Shown one piece after another: positions 7,372-21,709 of a stretch of 64,000 nucleotides of DNA; positions within the stretch are counted from its first letter, which is position 1; each line of letters opens with the position of its first letter. The DNA comes from Nocardioides sp. Root240 (GTDB lineage Bacteria; Actinomycetota; Actinomycetes; Propionibacteriales; Nocardioidaceae): positions 226,183 through 290,182 of the forward strand of contig NZ_LMIT01000013.1 in the NCBI RefSeq assembly GCF_001428825.1, given 5' to 3'. The position numbers were made by a program, and so were the translations under genes. The notes beneath the pieces are model-generated. The model was given only the letters and a program-made list of their open reading frames with translations. It did not search any database and had not been told where the DNA came from.

Positions 7372-9525
7372 CTACCCCATGAGGTCGTACGTCGTCGTCG
7401 TGGCCAGCGGGACGGGCGCGGCGAGGCTGGTGGCCGTGCCCTTGAGCAGGTAGTACTTGCCGGCAGTCGTGCGGGCGACGAGGTCGCTGTGCCAGTCGCC
7501 GTTGACGCTGGGCACGCCGACCAACCGGTCGTAGCCGTCGGCGGTCTGCGGCAGCAGCCGCGTCGAGGTCCATCCACCCGGGCCGTTGCCGAAGTAGACC
7601 GTCAGCTTCGAGCCGTTGCGCACGATGCTGTCGGGCGCCCCGTCCTCCTTGTTCCAACGACCGGCGGCGATGTGGGCGCTGCCCGTCACCGCGGAGTACG
7701 CCGGGTAGCTGTTGCCGAACCCTCGCAGGCCCCGTCCCGGGATGATGCGCATCGCCGCGCCGCTCTTCGCCTCGGCCATCAGGTCCGGCCAGCCGTCGCC
7801 CGTCATGTCCCCGACCGGCGCGATCAACCGCCACGCCGACGTACCGGTCCGGATCACGGTCGGTGCGGCCAGCTTGCCGTCGCCGAGACCGCGGAAGAGC
7901 ACGAGTGCCCCGTCGCTGGTCCGCTGGCCCAGCACGTCGGCCTTGCCGTCGCGGTCCCAGTCCCCGGCCCGCCAGACCTGCTTGAGGCCCGCGAAGCTGC
8001 GCCCGGTGTCGACGACCGGCGCCAGCTTGTAGCGGCCGTCGACGTTGACGACCGGCGCGATCACGCCGCGCCCGTCGCCCTTGCGCCGCAGCACCAGGTC
8101 GGGCAGCGCGCTGCCGGTGAAGTTCGACTCGACGTCGCGTCCCCTCCACGACTTCTGCAGGGCCTGTGCCTTCGTGCGGATCGTCGGGATCATCGCGTAG
8201 AGGTACTTGCCGGGACAGGCCGTCTGGCCGGCGTCACGGTGGCCGTTGATCGCCTGGAAGGTCTTGGAGCCCACCCGCTGCGCGGTCGAACCGGCCGAGA
8301 CGCCGTGCAGCGACAGCTTCCACGCGAACAGCTGGGCGTACGCGGTGACCATCGCGCTGCTCGGCCTCGCGACGTCGTAGTTGCCGATCGCCGACATGGC
8401 GAAGGAGTACTGGTTGTAGCCCTGGGTGTGGGCACCGACGACCGGGCGGTCGACGCCGCCGTACCGGCCCTCCCAGATGCGGCCGAACTTGTCGACGAGG
8501 AAGTTGTAGCCGATGTCGCTCCAGCCCCGCGTCCGCACGTGGTAGCTGTAGATGCCGCGGATGATGCCGGGCACCTGGTCGGCCGTGTAGTTGTTGGCGT
8601 TGACCGTGTGGTGGACGAAGCCCGCGTGCACCTCGTAGTAGCTCAGCGACGGCTTGTCGCGCAGGCTCTCGTCGGCACCCCACTGGGCGCGGGAGTAGAT
8701 CTTCGGCTTCGGGGTGAACACGCCCGCCTGGAGGGAGAGGTCGTCGGTCGTGGTCGGCGGCTGCTCGACGGAGTCGTCGGTGCCCGGGTCGGTCGGGGTG
8801 ACGGGGTCCGTGCCGTCCGTGCCGTCCGCGGCGGACGTCGCGAGCTTCGCGGTGTCGATCGCGGGCTGCTCCGTGGCGGTCCTGTCGGCCTTGCCGGGGT
8901 CGATGACGGCGAGCTTCATGTCGGCCGGAGCGCCGTCGTCGGTGGTCACCTTGACCTGGACCGCGTCGACCTCGCCGACCAGCAGCGCGTCGGTGCCGGG
9001 GCGGGCGTTGCGGCCCTCCGCCGTGCGCGGGTCCGGGCCGTGCTCGTCGTGGTACTCCGCGTCGGTCCAGCCCGACCAGGCGTTCCCCGTCCTCGTCCGG
9101 ACCTTCACGTCGATGGCGTCGTCGGCGACGTGGGAGCCGGGCGCCCAGGTGACGCCGACGGTGCCGTACCCCTCGACCGGCACGACGTCGCTGTCGATCA
9201 CCTCGCCGCCACCGGCCGTCGCCCGCTCGCTCCCCCGCACCGTCGTCCGGGCGTGCGAGGCACTCGCGCCCTTCGACGTGGTGAGCGCGTACTGGTCGAC
9301 CTCCGCGTCGACCGGCGCCGTCGGCACCTCGACCGGCGCCGCCTGCAGCGCGACCTGGCTGGGAACGACGTCGACCGGCTGCGCCGGCCGGACGTCCATC
9401 GTCACCGTGCGCGCCGCCGGCGTCAGCACCGCGACCACGACGGCGAGCGCCAGCAGCTGCTGGCTGAGGGTGACGAATCGCAGCCGGCGCGACCGCTCGG
9501 GACGCTCGGTGAGGTACGACGACAT
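7372..9525 (-). CDS. Secreted N-acetylmuramoyl-L-alanine amidase (PGRP/amidase_2) with FG-GAP repeats
   Basis: 717 residues. An N-terminal hydrophobic segment (about 20-38) exports the protein. Residues 40-270 form a region rich in Asp, Thr and Pro. The zinc amidase domain spans about 280-460: FVHHTVNANN near 305, GYNFLVDKFGRIWEGR near 345 and NGHRDAGQTACPG near 430, giving the His/His/Cys metal ligands of the PGRP family. The C-terminal third has VCBS/FG-GAP-like units (DWDRDGKADVLGQ, DMTGDGWPDLMAE, VNGDWHSDLVA), a beta-propeller that probably binds glycan. It should cut the peptide from peptidoglycan glycan strands. ATG start with GGAG 8 bases upstream; a GTCACA-type repeat cluster lies in its promoter. 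Confidence 0.92.
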   Translation of the reverse strand: MSSYLTERPERSRRLRFVTLSQQLLALAVVVAVLTPAARTVTMDVRPAQPVDVVPSQVALQAAPVEVPTAPVDAEVDQYALTTSKGASASHARTTVRGSERATAGGGEVIDSDVVPVEGYGTVGVTWAPGSHVADDAIDVKVRTRTGNAWSGWTDAEYHDEHGPDPRTAEGRNARPGTDALLVGEVDAVQVKVTTDDGAPADMKLAVIDPGKADRTATEQPAIDTAKLATSAADGTDGTDPVTPTDPGTDDSVEQPPTTTDDLSLQAGVFTPKPKIYSRAQWGADESLRDKPSLSYYEVHAGFVHHTVNANNYTADQVPGIIRGIYSYHVRTRGWSDIGYNFLVDKFGRIWEGRYGGVDRPVVGAHTQGYNQYSFAMSAIGNYDVARPSSAMVTAYAQLFAWKLSLHGVSAGSTAQRVGSKTFQAINGHRDAGQTACPGKYLYAMIPTIRTKAQALQKSWRGRDVESNFTGSALPDLVLRRKGDGRGVIAPVVNVDGRYKLAPVVDTGRSFAGLKQVWRAGDWDRDGKADVLGQRTSDGALVLFRGLGDGKLAAPTVIRTGTSAWRLIAPVGDMTGDGWPDLMAEAKSGAAMRIIPGRGLRGFGNSYPAYSAVTGSAHIAAGRWNKEDGAPDSIVRNGSKLTVYFGNGPGGWTSTRLLPQTADGYDRLVGVPSVNGDWHSDLVARTTAGKYYLLKGTATSLAAPVPLATTTTYDLMG

Positions 9526-9560
9526 GGGCCTGCTCCAGACGTTTGTGTGCCGGGGAAGTT

Positions 9561-9596
9561 GTCACACGAGTAGCAACTTTCACATGCGTCACACGC
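9561..9596. promoter_or_regulatory. Three GTCACA-type 9-mers upstream of the amidase (MtrA-like sites)
   Basis: GTCACACGA (9561-9569), TTCACATGC (9579-9587) and GTCACACGC (9588-9596) are direct repeats whose starts are 18 and 9 bases apart. They resemble the tandem GTCACA-type motif described for the response regulator MtrA of mycobacteria, which controls cell-wall hydrolase genes. The cluster is 36-72 bp upstream of the amidase start. Confidence 0.45.
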
Positions 9597-9806
9597 GTCA
9601 GGGAAGAGGTCGTGAGTAACTACAAACGTGTAATTTCCAGTCGACACGCCGACGACATGCAGAAAGTCAGATCGGACGTCGCAGCGGCGTGCTGAGGGGT
9701 CGACACAGGGCGGTGAGACACCTGAGGCTCGGGTTCGGGATCGTCCGTCGGGTGGTGGGTCGGGTCCGGCGGCCGGGTTGCGGCCGGCTTGGGGGTGGTG
9801 GCGCGT

Positions 9807-9884
9807 GGTGACCCCCTCGAGTGGGCACGAACCGCAGATTCCGGGCCGGTTTTTCTGCGGTCTGTGACCAAACGAGGGGTCACC
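9807..9884. repeat. 78-bp nested inverted repeat
   Basis: The outer arms are GGTGACCCCCTCG (9807-9819) and CGAGGGGTCACC (9873-9884), pairing with one extra C. The inner arms are ACCGCAGA (9831-9838) and TCTGCGGT (9854-9861). The loop contains CCGGGCCGGTTTTT. Possible terminator of the exporter operon or a structured RNA leader. Confidence 0.5.
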
Positions 9885-9910
9885 AACGCCCAACAGGCCA
9901 GAACGGGCCG

Positions 9911-9981
9911 GGCGGCCGCGTCAGCGGCGCCCTTCGGGCGTCCTTGACGCCGGGGGTCGGTCGGCTACCGCGCGGCCGCCC
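9911..9981. repeat. Long-range inverted repeat with inner hairpin
   Basis: The arms GGGCGGCCGCG (9911-9921) and CGCGGCCGCCC (9971-9981) are perfectly complementary over 11 bases. The loop carries its own stem CGCCC-TTC-GGGCG. It follows the exporter operon and may help terminate it. Confidence 0.45.
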
Positions 9982-10058
9982 GCAGGAGCCACCGAACGAC
10001 CAGACGGCAGCACGAGCCCGTCCCAGCACCACGGCCAGAGGCCTCGGCACGGGATCCC

Positions 10059-10832
10059 TCAGATGTCGTTGCCCATCTGCTCGTCGGTGAGCTCCTCGCC
10101 GTCCTCGGGAGTGTCGTACTCGAGGTAGTGGATGGCGGCCTTCGGGTCTCCGTCGAACCCGAGCCTGCCCTGCTCCAGGACGATCACGCGGCTGCACATC
10201 CGCTCGACCGATGCCGGCGAGTGGCTGACGTAGACGAGCGTCCGGCCCGAGTCGCGGATCTGCATCATCTTCTTCATGCACTTGCTGCGGAAGGGCTTGT
10301 CACCGACCGCGAGGACCTCGTCGGCGAGGAAGATGTCGGAGTCGACGTGGACGGCGACGGCGAAGCCGAGGCGCGCCTTCTGGCCCGACGAGTAGTGGCC
10401 GACGGGGGCGTCGAGGAGGCGGCCGAGGCCGGCGAACTCGACGATGTCGTCGTACTTCCGCTTGAGCTCGCGCTCGGTCATCCCGAGGATCGCGGCGTTG
10501 AGGACGAGGTTCTCGGAGCCGCTGAGCTGGGGGTGGAAGCCGGCACCGGTGGCGATCAGGCCGGCGATCCGGCCGCGGGTCAGCAGGCTGCCCTGGTCGG
10601 GGCGCATGACACCGTTGATCATCTTGAGCAGCGTGCTCTTGCCGGAGCCGTTGAGGCCCATCAGGCCGATGGACTCGCCCTCCTCGACGGTGAAGGAGAG
10701 GTCGTCGATGGCGTTGAACCGGTCGCTGGTCTTGTGTCCGCGAGCCTTGGCGACCGTGACCTCCTTGAAGGTCCGGTGGTAGCGGAGCGTGAACTCCTTG
10801 GTCACGTTCTCCGCGACGATCGACGTGGCCAT
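10059..10832 (-). CDS. ABC transporter ATP-binding subunit, Wzt/RfbE type, polysaccharide export
   Basis: 257-residue ATPase. Walker A GLNGSGKST at 59-67, signature YSSGQKARL near 146, Walker B DIFLADEVLAVGD near 165 and a switch histidine in VYVSHSPASV near 205. No C-terminal carbohydrate-binding domain follows, as in mycobacterial RfbE (Rv3781). With the permease next to it, it would power transport of lipid-linked galactan across the plasma membrane, as shown for the mycobacterial Wzm-Wzt pair. One base separates it from the permease gene, so they are co-transcribed. Last gene of the operon. Confidence 0.93.
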   Translation of the reverse strand: MATSIVAENVTKEFTLRYHRTFKEVTVAKARGHKTSDRFNAIDDLSFTVEEGESIGLMGLNGSGKSTLLKMINGVMRPDQGSLLTRGRIAGLIATGAGFHPQLSGSENLVLNAAILGMTERELKRKYDDIVEFAGLGRLLDAPVGHYSSGQKARLGFAVAVHVDSDIFLADEVLAVGDKPFRSKCMKKMMQIRDSGRTLVYVSHSPASVERMCSRVIVLEQGRLGFDGDPKAAIHYLEYDTPEDGEELTDEQMGNDI

Positions 10833-10833
10833 G

Positions 10834-11728
10834 TCAGAGACGCTCCGGGATCTTGTTCTCCAGACGGGTGAAGACCCACTGGGAGAAGGCCAGGATCACC
10901 AGGCAGCCGAGCAGGGCGAGCACGCCGTGGGTGATCAGGTGGTCGGGCATCATCGGCCCGCCGTAGTGCTGCTCGATGCGCACCCGGTCGGCGTCCGGCA
11001 CGGTCCCGACCCAGAACGCCCGTTGGAACAGCACGACGGCGTCCGCGAGCGGGTTGAGCAGGTAGAGGTCGGCGAACCGGCCGAAGCGGTCGTGGACGAT
11101 GACGTACGGGTACATCATCGGCACGCCGAAGCGGACGAAGTTCGTCAGCACGTTGACGATGTTGCCGAAGTCGCGGAAGAAGACGTTGGCAGCGCTGAAC
11201 AGGAGCGCGCCGGACAGGCCGATCGCGGCGATGATCAGCAGCGCGAGGGCCAGGCAGAGCATCCCGACGGGGTCGGGGGTCCAGCCGCTCAGCACGCAGA
11301 CGACGACCAGGATCACCATCTGCGGGCCGACGTGGTAGAGCGAGACCAGCATGGTCGCGACCGGGAACATCTCCCGGGGCATCGCCATCTTCACGACCAG
11401 CGCCTTGTTCCGCATGATCGAGCGGGTGCCGGCGACGAAGGTCTCGGTGAAGAAGTGGACGATGATCAGCGCCGCGAACAGGTGGATCGGGTAGTGCGGG
11501 ACGTCCTTGTGCATCTGGAACAGGAACCCGATGACGAACCAGTAGATGAAGAACTGGGTCAGCGGGTTGATGTAGGACCAGAGCAGGCCCAGGAACGAGC
11601 CCTGGTAGCGGGCGCTGATCTCGCGCTGGACGAGCAGCCTGAGCAGGTAGCGCTGGCGCAGGACGGAGAGCAGGCCGCTCGCGGGCGCGGGCGACCGGAG
11701 CGGCTTCTCCGCCACCGGTACGGCGACG

Positions 11729-11736
<8 letters not shown>
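10834..11736 (-). CDS. ABC-2 type permease, Wzm/RfbD type, polysaccharide export
   Basis: 300-residue membrane subunit of the exporter. The cytoplasmic N-terminus contains REISARYQGSFLGLLWSYINPL, the conserved entry helix of polysaccharide ABC-2 permeases (about 38-60). It is followed by six membrane segments, for example FFIYWFVIGFLF, IHLFAALIIVHFF and VILVVVCVLSG. Homologous to RfbD (Rv3783). Its ATG overlaps the end of glfT2 by 8 bases, which ties export to polymer synthesis. Confidence 0.93.
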
Positions 11737-16962
<5,226 letters not shown>

Positions 16963-16966
<4 letters not shown>

Positions 16967-17871
16967 CTCAAGAACCTCTCGTGGCCCGTGAAGTCACCGC
17001 GCAGGCCGGCCGCCGCGGCGCGGGCGCTCAGCGGGATCCGGGCCGGCTGCGGCTTGGTGAACAGGTAGAACCACACGGTCTTGAGCCAGAAGAGCAGCAC
17101 GTGCACCCAGCCGCGGTAGGCACGCAGGTTGAGCGTGTTGTTGCGGGCCATGCAGTAGTGCTTGAGGTCGCTCGGCGTGTGGTTGTACGTCGTGCGCCCG
17201 AACATCATCGGCGTCCCGAGGTCGTCGGTGGCCGGGTGCAGGAAGTGGGCGTCGACGACCGTGGCGATCCGGGCGCCGGCGCGCTCGGCACGCCAGAGGT
17301 ACTCCACGTCGTCGCCCCAGATGAAGAACTCCTCGCGGGGCAGGCCGATCCGCTCGACGAGGTCGCGCGTCACCAGCACGCCGTTGAAGGGGATCACCAC
17401 GTCGTCGATCAGGCCGTCCTCGGCCGCCGCCTCGACGGCCGCCATCTCGTGCACCACACGAGTGCCGCCCGGCAGCCGGATCGGGAAGCACAACCGCGAC
17501 GGGTCCTGCTCGGCCAGCACCGCCGGACCGCAGAACTCCAGCCCGTCGCGCTCGACCCGCTCCAGCAGGAGGGGCAGGCAGTCGGGCGCGGGCATGCCGT
17601 CGTCGTCCATCAGCCAGACCAGGTCGGCGCCCTCGCGCACGGCCCACGCCAGCCCGTGGTGGAAGCCCCCCGCGCCGCCGGTGTTGGTCGCCAGCGTCTC
17701 GTGCTGCAGCAGGGGCTCGTCGAGACCGGCGAGCCACTCCCCCGTGCCGTCGGTCGAGGCATTGTCGACGACCAGGACGCGCTCCAGACCGGGCGTCTCG
17801 AGCAGCCGCGGGACGAGTCGCTGCAGCATCGCTAACCGGTTGAAGGTCACGACGACTGCCTGCACTCGCAC
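16963..17871 (-). CDS. glfT1: GlfT1-like galactofuranosyltransferase
   Basis: 302 residues, as in M. tuberculosis GlfT1 (about 304). NTGGAGGFHHGL near 65, WLMDDDGMPAPD near 88, SRLCFPIRL, then FNGVLVTRDLVERIGLP and FIWGDDVEYLWRAERAG near 205 follow GlfT1 block by block, as does the RNNTLNLR segment near the C-terminus. The enzyme would add the first galactofuranose residues to the decaprenyl-PP-GlcNAc-Rha primer before GlfT2 extends. The GTG start has TAGGGT (17879-17884) 7 bases upstream and is leaderless-like. Assignment as GlfT1 rather than another GT2 rests on similarity and context. Confidence 0.85.
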
Positions 17872-17902
17872 GGAGCAGACCCTACTGTCCGGGGCCGGAC
17901 GT

Positions 17903-18295
17903 TCAGGATTCGTCGGTCAGCAGCGCGTCGGGGTCCAGCCGCGGCGGCACGTGGGCGAGCGCGACCTGCACCAGGGCGGTGCGCGCCTTGACCTCGACCG
18001 CGCGCCGCACCCGGCCCCGGTCCTCGCCGACCAGGCCGGAGACCACGTCGGCGACGACCTGGTCGTCGTACGACGGGCGGGTGCCGGGCTCGACGGGTGC
18101 GTCGGGCAGCGCGACGAGCACCGGCAGCACCTGCTCGCCGAGCGCGTCGAGCATCACGAACCGCTGGTAGCGGTCCATCTCGGCCCAGGCGGTCTCGACG
18201 TCGACGCCCTTGCGACGCTGCTTCCTGTCGGAGGCCAGCAGCGCCTTGGCGGTCCCGGTGAGGGCGGCCGTCAGCTCGTGCTCGGTGAAGCGCAT
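17903..18295 (-). CDS. Conserved hypothetical protein, 130 residues
   Basis: I do not recognise a named family. The protein is soluble and mostly helical: MRFTEHELTAALTGTAKALL, then a basic stretch SDRKQRRKG and an acidic C-terminus PDALLTDES. No signal peptide, membrane helix or catalytic motif is seen. The ATG has a GGAAG ten bases upstream. It is divergent from the inositol-phosphatase-like gene with 54 bp between the starts, and the coding pattern (GC-rich third positions) is normal. Confidence 0.7.
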   Translation of the reverse strand: MRFTEHELTAALTGTAKALLASDRKQRRKGVDVETAWAEMDRYQRFVMLDALGEQVLPVLVALPDAPVEPGTRPSYDDQVVADVVSGLVGEDRGRVRRAVEVKARTALVQVALAHVPPRLDPDALLTDES

Positions 18296-18349
18296 GGGGC
18301 CAGTCTTCCGGATGCGGTCCCCGTCGGGGCCATGGCCTAGCGTTGAGGT

Positions 18350-19114
18350 GTGGACACCGCCGCCGTGCTGACCCTGCTCCAGGACGTCGCCGCGGAGGTG
18401 ATCAACCCCCGGTTCCGCGCCCTCTCCGACGAGCAGGTCTCGGAGAAGAACCCGGGCGACCTGGTCACCGTGGCCGACCACGAGTCGGAGGCGCTGATCA
18501 CCGCGGCCCTCACGGCGGCGTACCCGGACGCGGTCGTGCTGGGCGAGGAGGCAATGGCCGCCGACGCATCGTTGCTCGACCGGTTCGCGGCGGCCGACCA
18601 CGCGTTCACCGTCGACCCGGTCGACGGCACCAAGAACTTCGTCAACGGCTCCCCCGACCACGCCGTGATGGTGGCCGAGGTCCTGGGCGGTGAGATCGTC
18701 CGCGGCTGGATCTGGCAGCCCCAGCACGAGCGGTCCTACGTCGCGGAGCGCGGCGCGGGCGCCTGGCTGAACGGCGAGCCGCTCACGGTCGCGACCGGGT
18801 CGGCGGCGCCGTACCGGACCGCGCGACGGCACTGGGTCGGTCGCGAGCTCGGCGACCTCGGCACCCTCGAGCTGACCTGGGCCTGCTGCGGGGTCGACTA
18901 CCCGCACCTGATCGGGGGCGACGCGGCGGCGCTCGTCTACAGCCGCAGCATGCCGTGGGACCACCTGCCCGGCGCCCTGATCCTGACCGAGGCCGGTGGC
19001 ACGATCGGCCGTCACGACGGCGGCCCGGTCGAGCCCCAGCGGCTCGAGGGCGGCCTGGTCGCGGCGCCCGACAAGGCGACGTACGACGCCGTGGTCGCCG
19101 CGCTGCCCGTCTGA
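18350..19114 (+). CDS. Inositol monophosphatase family phosphatase
   Basis: 254 residues. The metal-binding motifs of the Li-sensitive phosphatase superfamily are in order: GEEAM near 64, DPVDGTKNFVNG near 88 and PWDHLPGALILTEAGG near 204. It hydrolyses a sugar or inositol phosphate, or PAP; the family does not allow a sharper call. In this location it may supply inositol or histidinol as a general phosphatase. The GTG start lies 6 bases after TAGCGT (18338-18343), so it is probably leaderless. Confidence 0.88.
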   Translation: MDTAAVLTLLQDVAAEVINPRFRALSDEQVSEKNPGDLVTVADHESEALITAALTAAYPDAVVLGEEAMAADASLLDRFAAADHAFTVDPVDGTKNFVNGSPDHAVMVAEVLGGEIVRGWIWQPQHERSYVAERGAGAWLNGEPLTVATGSAAPYRTARRHWVGRELGDLGTLELTWACCGVDYPHLIGGDAAALVYSRSMPWDHLPGALILTEAGGTIGRHDGGPVEPQRLEGGLVAAPDKATYDAVVAALPV

Positions 19115-19136
19115 GTCGCGACGCCGGACCGAGCGG

Positions 19137-20549
19137 TCAGCAGGCGGCCGCGACGTCGTCGGTCTCGTTGGCGACGTAGCCGTCGTTGCGCGAGCCGAGC
19201 GAGGCGCCGGTGACCTTGGCGCTGCGCTTCTTCCTGGTCGACTTCGGCTGCTCGCGCGACTCCGCGCGGTCGATCGCCGTCTCGACCATCGTGCGGATCT
19301 TGTCGAGGTCCGGGTGCGCGGTGTCGATCTGCGGCGGCACGAGGGACACCGTCGCGACCTTCTGGTCCCGCGCCAGCAGAGCCAGCTTGGCGAAGTCGGC
19401 GAGCGCGCCGCCGGGGATGTCGGTGGAGATCATGTCGGTCGACGCCTGGGCGATCTCGTTGAAGTTGGTGAGTGCCTTGCGCGGGCTGATCTGGGTCAGC
19501 AGCGCGGTCATCACGCACTTCTGGCGCGCCATGCGGGAGTAGTCGTCGCTGCCCTCGCGGGAACGGGCGAACCACAGCGCCTCGCGGCCGTTGAGCTTGC
19601 GCTTGCCGGGCTCGATGTAGCCGGTGACGTCGTCACCCAGGCCGCCGACCGGGATCCGGTCACGCACGTTGAGCGTGACGCCACCGAAGGCGTCGACCAG
19701 CCGGCGGAAGCCCTTCATGTTGACCATCGCCCAGTAGTTCATCTTCAGCCCGGTGATGCCCTCGATGGCCATCACGGTGGCCTCGATGCCCGGGTGGTCG
19801 GAGTCGAAGAGGTCGGTGTGGTCACCGGCCCAGGTGCTGACGCCGTTGAGGTAGCAGCCGTCGCAGTCGAAGCCCTGGGGGAACTGCTTGTCCATGACCG
19901 AGCCCTCGCGGAACTTGAAGTTCTGCATGTTGCGGGGCAGCCCGATCATCACGGTCTTGCCGGTCTTGGCGTCGATCGAGGCGACCGTCATCGAGTCGGG
20001 GCGCAGTCCCCACCGGTCGGCGCCGGAGTCGCCGCCGAGGAGCAGCACGTTGTACCGGCCGTCGTGGGACGCGCCCAGCTCGCCGTCGACGAACTGCAGC
20101 AGCAGGTGTCGCTGGGCGCCGGCGAGGTGGGCGCCGAAGAGCATGGTGCCGGCGATCGAGAAGCAGAGGATGCCGTTGACGCCGACGATCGCTCGGCGGT
20201 GCTGCAGGCGCAGGCTGAGCGGCTGGCCGATCCGCCAGGCGTCGACGAACAGACCGGCCCAGCCGATCGCGCCGGCGATCAGGTAGAGCCGCAGCACGAG
20301 CATGAAGGTGGGGCTGAGGGACAGGTCGACCGCGTAGTACGGGTCGATCGCCAGCCGGATGCCGAGGTAGGCCAGCACCCCGAGGGTCAGCAGCCAGATC
20401 CGGACCGCCACGCGGCCGACGTCGCGGTTGCCCGCGATGAGCTGGGCGGACCCGGGAACGACGAGGGTGAACCCCATCAGGGTCAGTGCCCGGCGGAACC
20501 GCACCCGTGCGGCCCGCTCGGCGACAGCGATCCGATCAGCCCCAGGCAC
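19137..20549 (-). CDS. LytR-CpsA-Psr (LCP) family glycopolymer ligase with multi-helix N-terminus
   Basis: 470 residues. LCP proteins attach lipid-linked glycopolymers to peptidoglycan; in mycobacteria Lcp1 joins arabinogalactan to it. The N-terminal part has about four membrane helices (for example ALTLMGFTLVVPGSAQL, WLLTLGVLAYLGI, LRLYLIAGAIGWAGL), more than the usual one. The LCP domain begins with NVLLLGGDSGADRWGLRPDSM near 190 and has ARSREGSDDYSRMARQ near 335, the Arg/Asp set that binds pyrophosphate. The GTG at 20549 is preferred, with GATACT 6 bases upstream. Close to the galactan genes, so galactan is a likely substrate. Confidence 0.9.
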   Translation of the reverse strand: MPGADRIAVAERAARVRFRRALTLMGFTLVVPGSAQLIAGNRDVGRVAVRIWLLTLGVLAYLGIRLAIDPYYAVDLSLSPTFMLVLRLYLIAGAIGWAGLFVDAWRIGQPLSLRLQHRRAIVGVNGILCFSIAGTMLFGAHLAGAQRHLLLQFVDGELGASHDGRYNVLLLGGDSGADRWGLRPDSMTVASIDAKTGKTVMIGLPRNMQNFKFREGSVMDKQFPQGFDCDGCYLNGVSTWAGDHTDLFDSDHPGIEATVMAIEGITGLKMNYWAMVNMKGFRRLVDAFGGVTLNVRDRIPVGGLGDDVTGYIEPGKRKLNGREALWFARSREGSDDYSRMARQKCVMTALLTQISPRKALTNFNEIAQASTDMISTDIPGGALADFAKLALLARDQKVATVSLVPPQIDTAHPDLDKIRTMVETAIDRAESREQPKSTRKKRSAKVTGASLGSRNDGYVANETDDVAAAC

Positions 20550-20631
20550 CCGCCCAGTATCACCAGTCCCACAGGTCCCACGCGTGCCGACGCGCCGCAC
20601 GGCGCCGGCCCGACGCCGGAAGCAGGAGGGA

Positions 20632-21636
20632 TCAGGCCGCGGAGGACGTGGCGCCGAGCCGGGCGATCTCGTCGGCCGAGGCGTTCGCGCCCGTGCAGAC
20701 CACCGCGACCGGGCCGTCGGCGGACCGTCCCGGCCGGCCGGGGCCCTGGGGGGTGAGCAGGCCGGCCAGGGCGGCGGCACCGGCCCCCTCGGCGAGGGTG
20801 TGCGCCCGGGTGGCGAGCAGCCGGGCGGCATCGTCGATGGCGTCGTCGGAGACCAGCACGAAGTCGTCGAGCCGGCCCTGCAGGATCCGCTGCGTCAGCG
20901 GGTAGCCCGTGGTGGTCGCCAGGCCGGAGGCGCGGGTCTGCGACGGGGCGGTCTCGATGGCGCCGTGGCGCCAGGACCGCCAGCCGGCGGGCGCGGCCTC
21001 GGACTGCACGCCGACCACGCGGGTGGCCGGCGACAGCTCGTCACGGACCAGGCAGGCGCCGGCCGCTCCGGTGCCGCTGCCGATCGGCACGTAGAGCGCG
21101 GCGAGCGTGACGCCCTGCTCGGCGGCCTGCCGGAACAGCTCGAGGTACGCCGTGGCGTGGCCCAGCACGATGCGGCGGTCCGTCGGGCAGATGAAGGAGC
21201 CGCCCGTCTCGGCGGCGAGGGCTCGGGCAGCCGCGGCGGACTCGCCGAGGGTCGCGCCCCGCACGACCACCTCGGCGCCGAGCGCGGCGACCGCGTCGCG
21301 CTTGACCGCCGGCGCGGAGGACGGCATCACGATCGTGGCGCGCACGCCGGCCAGGCGGGCGCCGTACGCGACGGACTGGGCGTGGTTGCCGGTCGAGCAG
21401 GTGACCAGGCCGTGCTGCTGCTCGGCCTCGGTGAGCGTGGCGGCGAGGTGGACCCCACCGCGGACCTTGAACGACCCGGTCGGCAGCACGTGCTCGTGCT
21501 TGACCAGCACGGCCGAGCCCGTCGCCGCGTCGAGCAGCGGGTGCGACTGGAGCGGCGTCGGCGCGAGGGACGCGGCGACCACCTCCGCGGCGCGCAGCAC
21601 CTCGGCGAAGGTCGGGTCGGTCGTCGTGTCGGCCAT
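20632..21636 (-). CDS. Threonine/serine dehydratase, PLP-dependent
   Basis: 334 residues, fold type II PLP enzyme. LPTGSFKVRGG holds the cofactor lysine (K57), STGNHAQSVAYGARLAG the phosphate-region loop and IGSGTGAAG the glycine-rich cofactor phosphate site. There is no C-terminal ACT domain, so the enzyme is of the catabolic, non-feedback-regulated type. It would deaminate threonine to 2-oxobutyrate or serine to pyruvate; ureidosuccinate-like or hydroxyectoine dehydratases are close relatives. It is divergent from a LysR gene that probably controls it. ATG start with a weak GGAC upstream. Confidence 0.88.
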   Translation of the reverse strand: MADTTTDPTFAEVLRAAEVVAASLAPTPLQSHPLLDAATGSAVLVKHEHVLPTGSFKVRGGVHLAATLTEAEQQHGLVTCSTGNHAQSVAYGARLAGVRATIVMPSSAPAVKRDAVAALGAEVVVRGATLGESAAAARALAAETGGSFICPTDRRIVLGHATAYLELFRQAAEQGVTLAALYVPIGSGTGAAGACLVRDELSPATRVVGVQSEAAPAGWRSWRHGAIETAPSQTRASGLATTTGYPLTQRILQGRLDDFVLVSDDAIDDAARLLATRAHTLAEGAGAAALAGLLTPQGPGRPGRSADGPVAVVCTGANASADEIARLGATSSAA

Positions 21637-21690
21637 GTGTCCATGGTCCCGGTCCGACCACTCATCGGTCCAATAGTTCTTGTCGCTCGA

Positions 21691-21709
21691 ATCGATCGAC
21701 GGCATCGAT
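21691..21709 (+). promoter_or_regulatory. Palindrome ATCGAT-N7-ATCGAT at the LysR promoter
   Basis: Two ATCGAT hexamers (21691-21696 and 21704-21709), each its own complement, flank 7 bases. They end one base before the LysR -10 hexamer TATCAT (21711-21716), which sits 7 bases upstream of the LysR ATG. The position suits an autoregulatory LysR site that also faces the dehydratase promoter. Confidence 0.45.

Larger units (their letters stand above)
9526..10058. other. 533-bp intergenic region without a gene
   Basis: Between the end of the exporter operon (10059) and the amidase start (9525), both on the minus strand. The part next to the amidase (9541-9650) is AT-richer and holds its promoter and a cluster of GTCACA-type repeats. 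The remaining part (9800-9985) is made of two large inverted repeats with inner hairpins. Reading frames here have no good codon pattern or start, so no gene is called. Confidence 0.7.

Noticed and set aside
6862-9573. Very long plus-strand frame over the amidase
   Set aside because: Antisense shadow of a coding sequence with amidase motifs; product is Arg/Val-rich with no domain.
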